The notes beneath the pieces were generated by a model, which was not told the origin of the DNA, did no database searches, and saw only the letters and a program-made list of their open reading frames with translations. Position numbers and translations under genes: made by a program. This document shows positions 36,025 to 49,074 of a DNA stretch of 64,000 nucleotides, piece by piece (the first letter of the stretch is position 1; each line of letters starts with the position of its first letter). This DNA is from Anadara kagoshimensis. Its lineage: Eukaryota; Mollusca; Bivalvia; Arcoida; Arcidae. Location of the stretch: contig CM037867.1 in NCBI GenBank assembly GCA_021292105.1, forward strand, positions 38,104,771 through 38,168,770, in the 5' to 3' direction.

Positions 36025-36636
36025 CAACAACAAATCAGACCATCATTATATAGTCATCATTTAATTATTTGTTAGTATGGTGAATATAATGCATATAAAT
36101 TCAAGCATAATTATGCATACATTGTTAAATCTGATATTAAGAAATGAACAGATATTGAAATGATTAAACTAACGATTTGTTTTTGAAATCCTCTAAAACA
36201 AACCACTAAGTTTAAGTACGAAACATATTAATCATCCATCTACTACTTACATTTTGAAAAAATATCAATATAAATCAAACTTTGTAGCTTTGCAGTAGGT
36301 ACCATGAAATACCTCTTCAAAGCTCTCAACTCTGAACTTTAAAAATTTATATTTATCGATTTAAGGCAGTACCCCACATTCAATCATTATCTAAAATGCA
36401 AAATTGTTATCGGCTTTGATCATACTACCTATGTTTTATCACATTTAGCCAAAAAGTACACGTTTGACTGATGACGGCACATGACGCCCAACAAACGACC
36501 GACGTACAATCTTTGCAATCGTTTATTTGGTTCAAATTGATGTTTCAATAGAATTGTGTCTGTCTAGCGGTTCAAATAATCTAAAAACGTTTATGGAAAT
36601 TTTTTGGAAATTGATATGATATTTAGATCTTAATAC

Positions 36637-36654
36637 CTACAATTTTTACAGTTC
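36637..36654 (-). CDS. possible extra micro-exon (18 nt)
   Basis: Acceptor TTCTTCCATTAGTAG, 18-nt body, donor GTATTA; phase 1 reads TVKIV. Its flanks do not match A or B units, so it rests on splice-like signals, length and open phase alone. Confidence 0.22.
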
Positions 36655-36939
36655 CTACTAATGGAAGAATAAAGGTAATTTTCATAGAAGCGTTTTTGAC
36701 ACTAGCATTTTCCATTTACACATTCTGCATTCTGTATATAATAAGTGATGTTCAAACAGAAGTAACCTAGATGGCCTACAGATACAATAGTAAAATTTAT
36801 TAATAATTGTTGTTTGAAACATTACAAGTTCTTCAAACAAATGAAAAAATATATGTAGTTTATTTTAGTTATTAATTTTATATATTAAGTGAAATCTTTG
36901 ACACAGGAACTTGCTCCGGTATTAATGAGCTCGCCAACT

Positions 36940-37236
36940 CACACTTAATCATCATTTGTTGACCAAGGGATATTGCAAGCCTAGACCTATCAAGGCAATA
37001 AAAGAGTTTTATGGCTGTCATCAGATTGTTGATCAGTCTTATGTTTCTGTGTCCAGAATTGCCCTGGATATGTTTAAGTCTCAGGGTTCCATGTGCCTTT
37101 AACCAATTTTAATCATACACGTTGCGAGTGTAACAAGCTAATCAGGAAGTACTTACCCTTCCAGAGCACCCGACCTCATTTATCCGGTTGAAGTTCAAGT
37201 GTTAACCTAAGTTTTTAGTTTCAGAATTTTTACTTT

Positions 37237-37240
<4 letters not shown>
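36940..37240 (+). mobile_element. R element copy leading into (TC)n
   Basis: CACTTAATCATCATTTGTTG near 36941 through CATTTATCCGGTTGAAGTTC to TTTTTACTTTGAAT and a long (TC)n tract (37237-37329). A truncated type B flank follows (CGTAAAAGACCTTAAACGGC near 37385) and is cut off before its exon by block P1. Confidence 0.75.
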
Positions 37241-37267
<27 letters not shown>

Positions 37268-37268
37268 T

Positions 37269-37329
<61 letters not shown>
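37237..37329. repeat. (TC)n microsatellite
   Basis: Long TC tract with short TTTC interruptions. Confidence 0.95.
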
Positions 37330-37332
<3 letters not shown>

Positions 37333-37436
37333 GTCATTACCAAATAAAATAATAATAATAAGATAATTTTTAACGATAATATTTACGTAAAAGACCTTAA
37401 ACGGCAACAAAAGCAGATATCGCCTTTTTAAACCAA

Positions 37437-38230
37437 TCCTGCTCAATAACTGTTCATTGTACGAAACAGTCGTCCATTGACCGAAAAAAAGTTTAAGATC
37501 TTACGGAAGAAACGGTATTTTTTATTTTTTATATGTTGTACACAAAATTCACAATAAGTGTTCAAAACTGACCCTATCGCTCAAAATAAAAAATTCTGCG
37601 TCTAAGCAAGTGCATTCTGGTGGAAATTTTCCACACTGCATTCAGCCTCTTGAAACAGCTTGTGTGAAACCGCCACTTAAAAACATTTTTTAAAGTATTA
37701 AGAAAATAATGTTATTTTTTTATTTTTTTTATTTTATGTACAAAATTTATACTAAATGTTTAAACTCAACCCTATCTTCCAATACGCAAAAGTCCGCCTA
37801 ATTGCACATAACAATCGTACATTTTCATTGACAAGGTCAAAGTTCAATGCATCATTTTTCCAATCGGTGATCGGCATCTCGAGATACCTACCAAAGAAGC
37901 CATTTTGTTAATAGGTTAAACATGACGCCTATTCAAGTGTCCATTTAGATTTACGAATACACAGTCATAATGTAGTAAATGTGCGCTTAGAATAGCCACG
38001 TTATTTCTCCTGTCAATAGGCGGAATATACAGTGCAACCCGGGACATGGAGGTCTACATCAGACGATGATATTTGAGCGCTGCAGGACATTCACCACGAT
38101 AATAATGTCAGGTAAGGATTGTTAGACCATGTTTTTTGTTTATGTGTTAACTTTGTGAAACGAGACAAAGTGATTACTCGAAGTAATTATCTGATTAGAG
38201 CCAGAGATCGGCAGCAAGCAGAAGCTATTT
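37437..38230 (+). promoter_or_regulatory. promoter-like block P1 with putative first exon
   Basis: Matches 46225-47100 over most of its length. It contains AGGTCAAAGTTCA (37834-37846), a DR1 nuclear-receptor-type site, then a CCAATCGG box (37860-37867). Downstream is AATGTCAG followed by GTAAGG, so a short first exon would end at 38111 with ATG at 38105-38107 and a coding start of only MS plus one base. What it would drive is unknown, and no downstream plus-strand exon was recognised. Promoter activity is inference from the duplication, motifs and donor. Confidence 0.4.
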
Positions 38231-38399
38231 GTCGGACAAATTATGTACAGGCATGTCAAAAGTTAAACACTGAGCTGCCCAAATCTCGGCCCCTCGGCAA
38301 CAGATATCCTTTGGACAACTCGGCAATTTATTTGGTCCTTCGGTACTTTAGTTTTTTCACAATGAGGCAGCTCATTCGATAATGACAAGGCTTTAAGTG

Positions 38400-39002
38400 C
38401 AACCTATTTTTTAATTAATAATAAAAATAAAATAAATGACAAAAATGTAAATAAAATTAACGCCAGGACGATGGAGTACCTGATAATTTTCAGAATTTAA
38501 TGAATCTTTTATATTCCATTAATGGCATTATCATGGATAAAAAAATGGCCAACTGCCATCACAGTTCCTTTGATTAAATCACATCAGGTGTCAATACACA
38601 ACTTTCAACAACTTTTGGTATTAACTGACAGTGTTGCTATAATCAGTAGCCAACATGTGTTTCCTCCTTATTTTTCAGCCTTATGTTTAGTGTATTTTAG
38701 ATGGACCTTGCTATTTCCAAGAACATTCTATCAGCTACTAAGCTATATCCATCTCGCACTCAGCAGTGAGATTCTAACCTAAGTACTCAGAGACACTGAT
38801 CTATAACAGTCGGCTTGTGTTTTATCCATTTAGACAGCTTAATCGTCAAGGACCTTGGCTTCACAGTATAAAAATAACATTGTCAGCTCAATAGTTTTTT
38901 TCAGGTACTCTGATTTCCTCAACCCTCTCAGAATTGAAACCTCAGAATTTACCTCTTTTTTAAAGCATAAGAATCTTGAGTGGGGTATTATACAGCATTA
39001 TT
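38400..39002. other. no gene recognised
   Basis: Small open frames without known domains (38522-38782, 38855-39040). Nothing supported. Confidence 0.4.
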
Positions 39003-39178
39003 GTACTCATTCAGAAACCACAGAGTTGCTCAATCATTAGATTGCTTGCTCCATATGTAGGATGTTGTAGGTTCCAATCCACCGCACCTTGCCCTGAGAA
39101 CATCAAAAATGTCTGCCACTTCAAAAATAGCTGGTGATGTCTCAATATAAAAGAAATATTCTTGACCAGTAAGAGCGC
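39003..39178 (+). mobile_element. S2-like SINE fragment
   Basis: tRNA-like head (GAGTTGCTCAATCATTAGA near 39022, GTAGGTTCCAATCC near 39067) and tail (GGTGATGTCTCAATATAAAA near 39132), with most of the body missing. It abuts the inverted D2 copy. Confidence 0.55.
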
Positions 39179-39179
39179 C

Positions 39180-39790
39180 AAGCCGGCTTTTTCTGAGAAT
39201 TGTGTTTCGGTTTTACAATTTTTTATCCTTCCGCCGATTTAAAAATTGGGATTACTTTTTGACAAGTGTGTCATGGCCGAAAAAGTGCCTAGTCTTTAAA
39301 CTAACGATATAACATTATTAAACATAGTTAAGCATTGTGTACCAATACATTATATGTCGGAATTACCAATTTTTTGACATTTGAGTTTAAATTTGAGATA
39401 CAATATTATCATCCACAAAAATATACAATTTCTTGACGCCAATTGAAGTCACGACAGAAACACCATGAATATTTTGTCAATCTTCAAACTTGGACACTTT
39501 TTGTTTAAAGAAAATTATTGCTCGATATTTTGTACAACATACAATAACACATCCCAAATTAAATTAAATTAAAACTAAAATATCCCTGGTGCATCAGGTG
39601 TAAATATCTTAATAAAGCGAAAATCTGGATAGTACATTTAGTTGTCAATGTAAACATATGTGGCTGCCCCCGCGATGATCGATGTACCGATATCAAGGAA
39701 ATGCCATGGCAACATGTTGAAATTATATTCACGCTAAACCGGTTCGGAAAATCAATAAGTCGCATGCTTCAATCACATTGTTTCACAAGT
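39180..39790 (-). repeat. dispersed repeat D2, inverted copy
   Basis: Reverse of 3780-4445: TTCGGTTTTACAA near 39207, ATCCTTCCGCCG near 39225, TTACTTTTTGACAAGTGTG near 39252 and GGCTGCCCCCGCGATGATCG near 39662. Confidence 0.55.
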
Positions 39791-39893
39791 TTTCAATTAA
39801 AATTAAAGTAATATATCCAAACCTTGATCGGTTGCCTGAATGGCAAAACCTCCATGCATACGCTATCAAGAGTTGTCTCTCTTCAATTGCATT

Positions 39894-39925
39894 TTCTGTG
39901 TGTGTGTGTGTGTCTGTGTGTGTGT

Positions 39926-39976
<51 letters not shown>

Positions 39977-39990
39977 CGAGCGAGAGAGAC
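39894..39990. repeat. (GT)n then (GA)n microsatellite
   Basis: GT run to about 39926, then GA-rich tract. Source of a spurious Arg/Glu-repeat open frame. Confidence 0.95.
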
Positions 39991-41740
39991 TGCTATAAGT
40001 TATATCCTTTACAATCGAAGGGATATAAAATGTATAGGCTGCCTGGCAAAATCATGCAAACCAATTTTGCAACCAATATATTCTCCAAAGAGTTATTTAT
40101 CTATAATGAGCAGCTATATTACCAGAGTAATTAGCAAGTGAGTGGTAACATAAATTTTGCAAATATACCAGATTTCTGGCTTGATAGATGTCATGTTGTT
40201 ACAACATCATGTACATTATATATAACAAGCCTCACAATACAAAGTTATTGACTGTCCATGCGTGTATGTTTGGGTGTGTGGCTATTTATTCAGTAAAAAT
40301 ATTATATACACATGTCACAACTGTGTGGGTTTGGATAAATGACTTGTGAAATTCAAATTATGTAAACTAAATACATTTGATTTAAGTAACAAAAATTTAT
40401 TAAGAAAAACAAATATAGTAAATATATATTCACACAAAATATATATCTGGCAATAAAGTTCTAGTACAGTACTGTACACACAAAATGTTCACATGTCCAG
40501 ACACTGTCTATATACATGCACAAATCGCATGTCCATAACATCCGTTACATTTTTATTGTTCATGTCAAATAGGGGCTACCATAGACTTATCATGATGGTA
40601 TAGACATCACCATGGTACAAAAACACAAACAGTATTTATTCACAGAAACACTGGAAACATCAGAAAAATACATTTAACACGATCCAGCTATTCCCTATAT
40701 GTAACTATCACTTGCTCCATGAAACATGTGCACATAATGTTTATACATTGACACCTCGGAATATAGTATGAAGATCTTGTACTAACACTAACTGGTCAGT
40801 GATTTCAGTCAATGCAAATCTTCACACCAATTGTCTTCCATACAGGGATTATAATAATACCACAGAGGTACCACATTGGTGTAAAATGTCTGAACCACTC
40901 AGATACAAAATACTTTCACCACACAAATGTAAATGTTTTAACCACACAGGTTCAAATATATATAAATTTAGAGACACACAGGCAAAATATTAAACTCAAA
41001 TTTAAAAATGTCAGACCATTCTCTCTCATAAAATGACCATCCACACATGACCTCTACAGTATATGGTCTGCTACCAACTCTCATCCCACAGCATGGACAG
41101 GTAAAATTGACCATATCAGGTAATTAATTTGCATAAAGTCTTGCACAATAATGACAAGCTGGCAGTAGAACTACACCTGTTTCTCTACTACCCTCACCTA
41201 CATCTACCCAGATTAAATAAAATAATAACAAACATTGCACATATGTATGGATCTGTTTCAAAAGTCAACACCACCCCCTTTGCAACATTTTGAAAACAAT
41301 ACTTGTGGAGAGAAAAAAAGATTGTTTTACTTTGAACTTTTTTTTGCTTTTATATGGTTTAGTCATGGAAATTAAATTGTTTTATGATACGTGGTAAACA
41401 TATGATGTCTCTCCCTTTCAGTCTTGAGGCAATGACAAACTATGTTGTTAGTCAATGCCATTTAAAAATATGGGTTTATGAAAACTGTCTATATACCCAT
41501 AAGTAACTTTTGAGTATACAGATTTAATTTAATCGGTTAATACTGGTTACATTTTGAATTTGAGACTTAACTAGCCAGTCTTATACTATTCAGTTATGGG
41601 TTTAGAAATTATTTTCCTCATTTGTTACTTTGAATTGATTTAGTATAGTTTGTACCTGCATAGTGAAACAAAGAGAATTAGACAATGTGTAAAGTGACAA
41701 GTTGAATAGGTGTTTGTTGAATTCTTAGTTTCTTAGGAGC

Positions 41741-41773
<33 letters not shown>

Positions 41774-42771
41774 ATTTTATATGTGACTATCTCTGTTAGG
41801 AGTGCAAGAACTAAACTTATAATTTTGGGAATTTTATAACCAGTGGTCTCAAACTGGCTAGTTAAGTGACATTGTCTTTTGTTTTTCCCTTTTCAATGTT
41901 TTTTATGGTTTGTTGCTGGTTGATTCAACTTGAATTTGCAAGTGTAAGCTTTTCAGCTGCATGTATTCCATTATGTAGTGTGACCTCAAGTAAAAACATG
42001 TGTATGTTACAAGATTGATGTATTAAATCAACTTGCATGACTCAAATGCCTATGGCCTTGAAATATTTAGCCAATATCTCAGTATTGTATTGAGTGCTGT
42101 AACTGCCTTAAAAACACAGAAATCACTTCTGGAAATAAGGTTTTATATTTGAGCTAAAAGAAAATCATTTTAAGCCATGAAAGGCACCTTATTTCAGTCT
42201 AGCTGAAATATTAACATTCGACAACACCCAGCTTAACACATTTCATTAGATATTTTAGCTAAATAATTTTAAGGAATTTATTATTTCTTGTTATATTTAA
42301 AACATAAACTGTTGACTGGCAAACCAGAATTTAAATTTTTAATCAAATAACTAAATTAAAGACAATATTTTTTTTTCAGACATAAAATAATGGAATATTG
42401 TATCTTCACTAATTTGAATCGTTTTGCGAGGAAGGGGATATGTTTTATTATTATACCTCATTAGAAAAATATGATACTATCTGTAATTTGATTGGATCGT
42501 TGGATCATGTGATCAGGGTGGAGAAAACATCGTGTATCCCTCTGAAAACATCATATCCCACCTCTTCGGAACACACCGTGACGTCACAATGATATGACGT
42601 TATCGATGGAGAATCGATATTGACGTTCTAGCGTTTGCCTCCGATGAGTTCCGATAGGAGAAAAAGCAATGAATCGGAGAAGGACTGATGTTTTCAGACG
42701 TCTTTTTTTTTAAATATTCTCTTTCTTTCTGTCTTTCTTATTACCATGGTTATCTTTCGGTATAATAAACA
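39991..42771. other. no gene recognised
   Basis: AT-rich, mostly unique-looking. An (AT)n run lies at 41742-41771 and a TGACGTCAC word at about 42579. Small open frames (40799-41036) share no domain with known families. Nothing here supports an exon. Confidence 0.4.
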
Positions 42772-42912
42772 ATTTATTGCCTTTGTGTGAGGGAAATATG
42801 GACATTTGTTCACCCTTAACAAGTCACATTTCCCTCGGGCTTCGCCCTCGGGAAATATAACTTGGTGCGGGTGAACAAATGTTCATATCTCCCTCACACA
42901 AAGGCAATAAAT
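42772..42912. repeat. long imperfect hairpin (foldback element)
   Basis: Left arm TTTATTGCCTTTGTGTGAGG (42773-42792) pairs with CCTCACACAAAGGCAATAAA (42892-42911). Pairing continues inward through AAATATGGACATTTGTTCACC and its partner to an apical CCCTCGGGCTTCGCCCTCGG. About 140 bases can fold into one stem-loop. Confidence 0.9.
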
Positions 42913-43167
42913 GTATAATGTTTGTCTGGCAACCGATTTTTTGCCATTGTCCCACTCGCGCACTTGTCCCCTAGAACAAAATCCCGCGAGGTTTTGTAAA
43001 TTTGCGCAAGACTTAGTCTAAAAAATTCCGAGACTTAGTCTAAAAAATTCCCTGTCGTCAGTATGTACAGGGCATGTTCATTTGAATGTGAAAAAGGTGT
43101 ATTGGTGTCATGACCCTTAATATGTATCAATTTTTCCTGCAATATAACGTCATCTCCGACACTATTA

Positions 43168-43253
43168 GTTACACAGTCTGCTGGTGACCTAATATTATTT
43201 ATACAGGGTCAGTAAATTCCATATCGGGCGAGGTCACCAACAGACTGTGTAAC
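43168..43253. repeat. second inverted repeat with 23-bp arms
   Basis: GTTACACAGTCTGCTGGTGA (43168-43187) pairs with TCACCAACAGACTGTGTAAC (43234-43253) across about 40 bases, with one mismatch. A direct duplication of AGACTTAGTCTAAAAAATTC lies just upstream (43010-43050). Confidence 0.85.
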
Positions 43254-43255
43254 GA

Positions 43256-44147
43256 TTATATTCTACCGATCACCCTGAAGACCCACGGTGGATACCTTTA
43301 AACAAACATAGAGTACACGCATACGGAGACCGGAGAGAAGTTCAGAATGAGACACTGCTGTATATTTTAGTAACCTATAGCTCCAAACAAACCCTTTATA
43401 TATCATATTATGTCACTTAAACACTGTGTAACTATTATATCATACCGATCATATCAATAAATCATTTACAAAACCAATTTGAATGGTGGATACAGCGACA
43501 CGTGACTGGTTACTGAGTTAGAAATACCGTTGTTTGACATTCAGTTTGACAAAATATTGAAAATAATAATGAATTTGACTTACTAGCAACTTAAGTCAAA
43601 GAAATCAATTGCACTTTTATCCTTGGATATCAAATATTTTGTTTCAATATCACAACACTTTTACTAGTGTCTGTATTTGCCGTAAATACTTGTGGTAAAT
43701 ATGATGTGTTTACTACAAGGCGGGCGCAATTGACGTTGGTCAGGGGAAATAACTCTCATACTGACTGGATATGAACAGACCTGACCCGATATGGATTATA
43801 TTAGGTCACCACGTGACCAGTATCGTCGAATGAAATTCACAGAAACTAGTGAGATGTAGGATATATTAAAATACACTCTGTCTTTGTTTAACTTGAAGCT
43901 CACTTTCAACTTTACTGATTTGGTGACCAGGTGATTAATATAAGCTTGTAATGACTGAAAACCATAAAGCAAAGGTTGCAACAGTTTAGAAGTGACAGGC
44001 CTTCAACAGCCCCTGAGCCCCAAATCACATACCCTAAATAAACGTGTTTATCTATTGTTATTGATTCCACAAGTCAACTAACACTTATAATACACCGTCC
44101 GTGGTCAATCAACATAGATTTTGTACATGTGGTTGTCGTATGGACTT
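43256..44147. other. no gene recognised
   Basis: Nothing supported. Contains a CACGTGACC word near 43809. Confidence 0.4.
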
Positions 44148-44640
44148 TTGATTTGTGAAATGAACGATCGAAGCGGCATATTGCCGAGTTTTAACATGGA
44201 GACTGAAAGTAGGCCCTAAAATCCGGCAAATTCTATGAGAAGTCTGACAAAAAAGATGACAATTGTAACATAAACTTACTTTATGTCAATCGTAAATACC
44301 ATTCTGTGTCTTCTGTGTGTCCAAACTTAATATAAAACACAGCTAGGAAACAGTACTTACAAAATTTCTAGGTCAAATTAGATGGAAAATGGACCCGACC
44401 CGTACGCAAGAATCCGGACGTTCTAGGTCAAATTAGATGGAAAATGGATCCGACCCATACGCAAGAATTCGGACTGACGGCAATTTTTCTCGCCTTAAAA
44501 ACTTTTTGTGTAAAGAATATTATTTGATGCATTACAATTATATAACAAATTGTACATTGCAAAATAACTTTCTTTTGATATAAAAATAATTCTGGTGCAC
44601 GCGCTTTGTAATAAATGGGAAGGAATCTTGTGAAGAACAA
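44148..44640 (-). repeat. dispersed repeat D1, inverted copy
   Basis: Reverse of 1-500. It carries an internal 55-bp tandem duplication (TTCTAGGTCAAATTAGATGG at 44367 and 44422) that D1 at the left edge lacks. Confidence 0.65.
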
Positions 44641-45109
44641 TTTGTTTAATTTTAGTCAGTGACTGGTTTTTTTCTCTGAATTAAGATTTTAAAATGTAAC
44701 CGGAATTGTTAAAAGTAGTTGTGGGCGAGTTTCATATATTCTGATGTGTTTATGTTATAACCCTGGTCATAACATCCGGTGATATATTGAACACAATTCC
44801 CGAGTTTGCCTCGTCCAAAGGTTCGTTATTTTTTGCCCAATTTGTTTCCATTTTTGGAAGTTCACAAATTTTAATGAATCCATACGACAGAGGTTTTGGC
44901 GTTTCTACTGTAACTGCATGTAAAAAAAAATCAATCAATCACTCAATTGATCCACTTATTCAGAATATACAATTATTTTTAATCTTTCATTCATTCATCT
45001 ATTTGATCATGTTGATCACTGATGACTTTTTATTTTTTATGTACTTATTTATATACAAAATGTAATTTAATCAGAATGTTTATTTCTTAAAATCTACTTC
45101 TATCCTGGA

Positions 45110-46170
45110 ATAGAATGCGTTGCTTTGTGGTCCGTTTTAATTTTCTGTTGCAGCTTTGATGGTTCATCGACTTAATCCACCTATCAATATACAGCTGGTT
45201 TGAATGTCAGCAATTTGACAGCCTGAAACTGGATCTTGAAGAATCTTGACTGGAAAGTACTTAAATATAAAACATCATTACTCCACCCCATCAAGATAAG
45301 TGATAGAATCTTAACGGGTATGAAGCATCAACTCTTGGTATATGTGAAAAAAAATCTTGTCTGGGAAGTAAAACACCATTTCTAGATTCCCATCATCTCA
45401 GAACTGACCATCTCAATATAAGTGAAAGAGTCTTGAGGGTGTAAAACATTTTTAATCCATTCCATCCTCCCGAACTGATTTTCTAGATACATGCCAGTAT
45501 AATTTAAATGTGTTTTTTTTAACTAAAGTCAAGAGTATTTTCACTTATATCAAGGCTGTTATATGATGAATGAAGGAGGAAACTGGAGTGCCAAGACAAA
45601 ACCACAGACCTTTGGCACAAAAACCAATAAACTTTCTCACACTTACATCTATTATACCAACAGGGCCTAAATGAGGTAATGGTAACAGAAAAGAGACTCC
45701 GAGACAAATGAACATGGAAAACTGTGACCTCCCATACTAACAGAATGCTTTGCCATTGAACTATCTTGTCACATGTTGAGCAAAATACCCCACACCTTAA
45801 TCGATCAATTGAATGAGTTTTTCCTAGCCCAGAATAATTCACTTATATCAAGACGTCACCAGCTCTGTTTAAACATTTGTCAGCTTTGAAAGGCAAGTAC
45901 AGTCGATATATCCGAGTACCTAACCTGGACACTCCATGTAAAGAATGGAACAATCTAGAGGATAGTGACGAATTCATTCGAAACATCCTATTGATGTGAA
46001 ATGATAAAGGCGACAACTTTCTCATATTTAGCAGCGTATAACAGCACTTTTGGGAAAGTTGAGAAAGCTTTATACGATTTTGATAAAACTTTCAGAGGTT
46101 ATGGAGTCTGATGTCATCTAGCTATCTAAATTGCTGATGTTTGGGGAAAAAATCCGGATCATACTTATTT
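45110..46170 (+). repeat. dispersed repeat E, copy 1
   Basis: Opens with GAATGCGTTGCTTTGTGGTC and CCACCTATCAATATACAGCT, then several diverged 70-80-base units around TCAATATAAGTGAAAGAGTC, the same tail word as in S2 SINEs, then TTCACTTATATCAAG and a TAACCTGGACACTCCATGTA block (45922). Copies lie at 47875-49060 (direct) and 50500-51360 with 52730-52940 (inverted). Confidence 0.7.
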
Positions 46171-46224
46171 TTGGGGTTAAACGCGCAAAAAATGGACTTT
46201 TCATACAAACTCTCTGTTTAACCG

Positions 46225-47100
46225 ACTCCTGTTCAATAACCGTTCATTGTACGCAAAAGTCGGCAATGCGCCGAAAATAGATTAAGATCTCGCGGATAAA
46301 ACGGTATTTTTGTATTTTCTCTATGTTTAACACGAAATCCACAATAAGTGTTCAAAGTTGACCCTATTGCTCAAAATAAAAATTTCCGCGTCTAAGCACG
46401 TGCAGTCTGGCGGAAATGTTCCACAAAAAAACAATTCTGCATTCGGCCTCTTGAAACAGCTTGTGTGAAAACTTCACTTCAGGTATCAACTTGAAAGTCG
46501 GTAAAATATATTTTAAAGTATTAGGAAAATAACGGTATTTTTATATTTTTTCTATCTTATGTACAAAATTTATAGTAAATGTTTAAACTCAACCCTATCT
46601 TTCTAATACGCAAAAAGCCTGCCAAATTGCATGCAGCAATCGTACGATTTCATTGACCAGGTCAAAGTTCAATGATTACTTATCCAATCAGCGTTCGGCA
46701 ACTCGAACCCTACCTAACTGCCCAAGAAGCCATTTTAAACTTGAACTGCAGACAAAACATGGCGTTAAAACTTGAAAGTTTACTTTAGGCTATATCCGAT
46801 ACTCTGACAGATAGACGGTCGGACTGTAAGGGTACGCTTGTAATGACGATCATGTTAGTTCTCCAATAAACGGAGGGAAGTATAACAGAAACAAACATAA
46901 TGTTTGTAAACGGCCATTTGTGATGCGTGGATTTACCAGAACTGGCAAAAGGATTTTTCAGCAATATAATGTCAGGTTAGTATTGTGAGACCATGGGTTT
47001 TGTTTATGTGAAACGTTCGTGAAACCAGACAAAGTGATTACTGCAAGTAATTTGGTTTTTAGATCCCGAGATCGGCATCAAACACAAGCTACTCTTCGGA
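46225..47100 (+). promoter_or_regulatory. promoter-like block P2 with putative first exon
   Basis: Second copy of P1. AGGTCAAAGTTCA (46659-46671, DR1 type) and CCAATCAGCG (46684-46693) are conserved, as is the ATGTCAG first-exon end (ATG 46969-46971, last base 46975), but the donor here is GTTAGT. Flanking words such as GACAAAGTGATTACT follow in both copies. No downstream exon was identified. I infer duplication of a promoter and first exon or of a transposon that carries one. Confidence 0.4.
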
Positions 47101-47874
47101 CAATGTGTCATTTCTACAGTACAGGCTTGTCGAAAGTTTAACACTGAGCCGTTCATCTCTCAGCTTCTGAAGTTGTCGATAGCTCGGCAACTAATTCCGG
47201 GATCTCGGCACTTTGTGCTGTCTACAGCTTGCTGTCAATCATGTACTCTAATTAGCTGGAGAAACAAAGCGGTGCACCTAATACAGGGGAGAGATGAGGG
47301 ATGAGGGGGTTAGCTGAACTTGTTGGTAAATAATTTATGCACAGTCAATGCGAAGTATACATGTAGGCACGTTTTTCTAGGGGGGTATGGGGGCATGCTC
47401 CCAAATAAAATTTTGAAAGAAGTATAACAAAAATGATACATTTTCAAAAAAAAAAAAAAAAACATTTAATCAATCAATCGTTCCACTCTTTCAGAGAGTA
47501 CAATTATATCCTCGAACGTCCGTGATTCGAGACTCTAATAGAAAACGAACTAAATTTGCTAACGCAACAAGAATTTGAGAGCTGAAAAATAGACAACTGA
47601 TTTTTCTGGATAGTTTCACAGTAAATACCTAAATTTTGTCTTAAATCCATATAATCGTCACTGCAGAGACGATACTCGCGTATAATAACTGAAAACAAAA
47701 ATGGCCTCGAATCTTATGACGCTCTCGATTTTAGGACGGTCGACGATAAATCTGCATGTTTTTCATTTCTTCAACTGTGCCTTGATTCATTCTAATTTTT
47801 ATATTTTTATGTACCTGATTTATAATTTAATCTGATAATTTTTTATTTATCGAAATCAACTGAGAACTATCCTG

Positions 47875-49060
47875 AATAGAATGCGTTGCTTTGTGGTCCG
47901 TTTTAATTTTCTGTTGCAGTTTTGATGGTTCATCAACTAAATCCACCTATCAATATACAGCTGGTTTTGACGTTGGCAATTTGACAGCCATGAACAGGAT
48001 CTTGAAGAATCTTGACTGGGGAAGTAATTAAAATAAAACACCATTACTCAACACCATCACCTCAGGACTGACTGTCTTGACATCAACTGATAGAATCTTG
48101 ACAGAGGTAGGAAGTATCACTACTCTATCACACCAACCCAGAACTGATTCTCTCTGTATATTTGAAATGATCTTGTGTGGGAAGTAAAACACCATTTCTC
48201 CACACCATCATCTCAGGACTGACCGTCTCAATATTAGTGAAAGAATCTTGACTGTGGAATAAAACAATTTTAATCCATTTCACCATTCCAGAACTGGTTG
48301 TCTAGATACATTCATCTTATATACACAGTGTGTAGGTACAACCCTCACTATCAGGTACTACAAGTAGTAATACAGCTACAAAAAAAAGACGAGACCTGAT
48401 ATGAAGGGTTGTACCTACACACTGTGTATATAATATTATTATCTAACATTTCCAATTAGGTTATTTAAAATAAATAAAAAACAATACCTAATGTGAAAAA
48501 AAATCATTTTACAACAGAAAACCACTGAACTATGTTGTGACATTTGTTCTCCCTAATGAGGTCACAATGAGAACGTGCACATGCACTTTACCGCCAATGT
48601 TGTATCACCACAGTGTGGTTTGAAAACTTGTATTTCGTAGAAAAACTAAGCTAATGTTAGATACATGCCAGTATAATGAAGCTGCATTTTACCTAGCCAA
48701 GAGTATTTTCACTTATATCAAGGCAGTTATATCATGAATGGTGGAGGAAACTGGAGTGTACAAAGAAAACCTCGGACCTTTAGAAAGCAAACCGAAAAAA
48801 CTTTCTCACACTAAGATCTGCCAAACCAAAAATGGCCTTACTGGGTTAACAGTTATTGGGCTTAATGGTTTGTTAATAATACTTTTGTAATAGAAAAGAA
48901 AAAGATGCACATGGAAAACATATACTTTAACCCCAGACGTTCCCATACTAGCAGGATGTTTTGCCATTGAACTACCTGGTGACCTGTTGAGCAGAATCAA
49001 TCTCACCTTAATTGATAAATTGAATTTTACATTCCCAGTAAAGAATGTTTCACTTTTACC
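47875..49060 (+). repeat. dispersed repeat E, copy 2
   Basis: Same start as copy 1 (TAGAATGCGTTGCTTTGTGG), the same 70-80-base units (47990-48300) and the same TACATGCCAGTATAATG block near 48664. It is interrupted at 48318-48432 by a foldback element. Confidence 0.75.
48318..48432. mobile_element. foldback element in repeat E
   Basis: Ends TATATACACAGTGTGTAGGT and ACCTACACACTGTGTATATA are perfect complements, and pairing continues through ACAACCCT. Internal ATCAGGT and ACCTGAT also pair. Copy 1 of E has no equivalent at this position, so it is an insertion. Confidence 0.85.
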
Positions 49061-49074
49061 AAAACGCTACCAGC

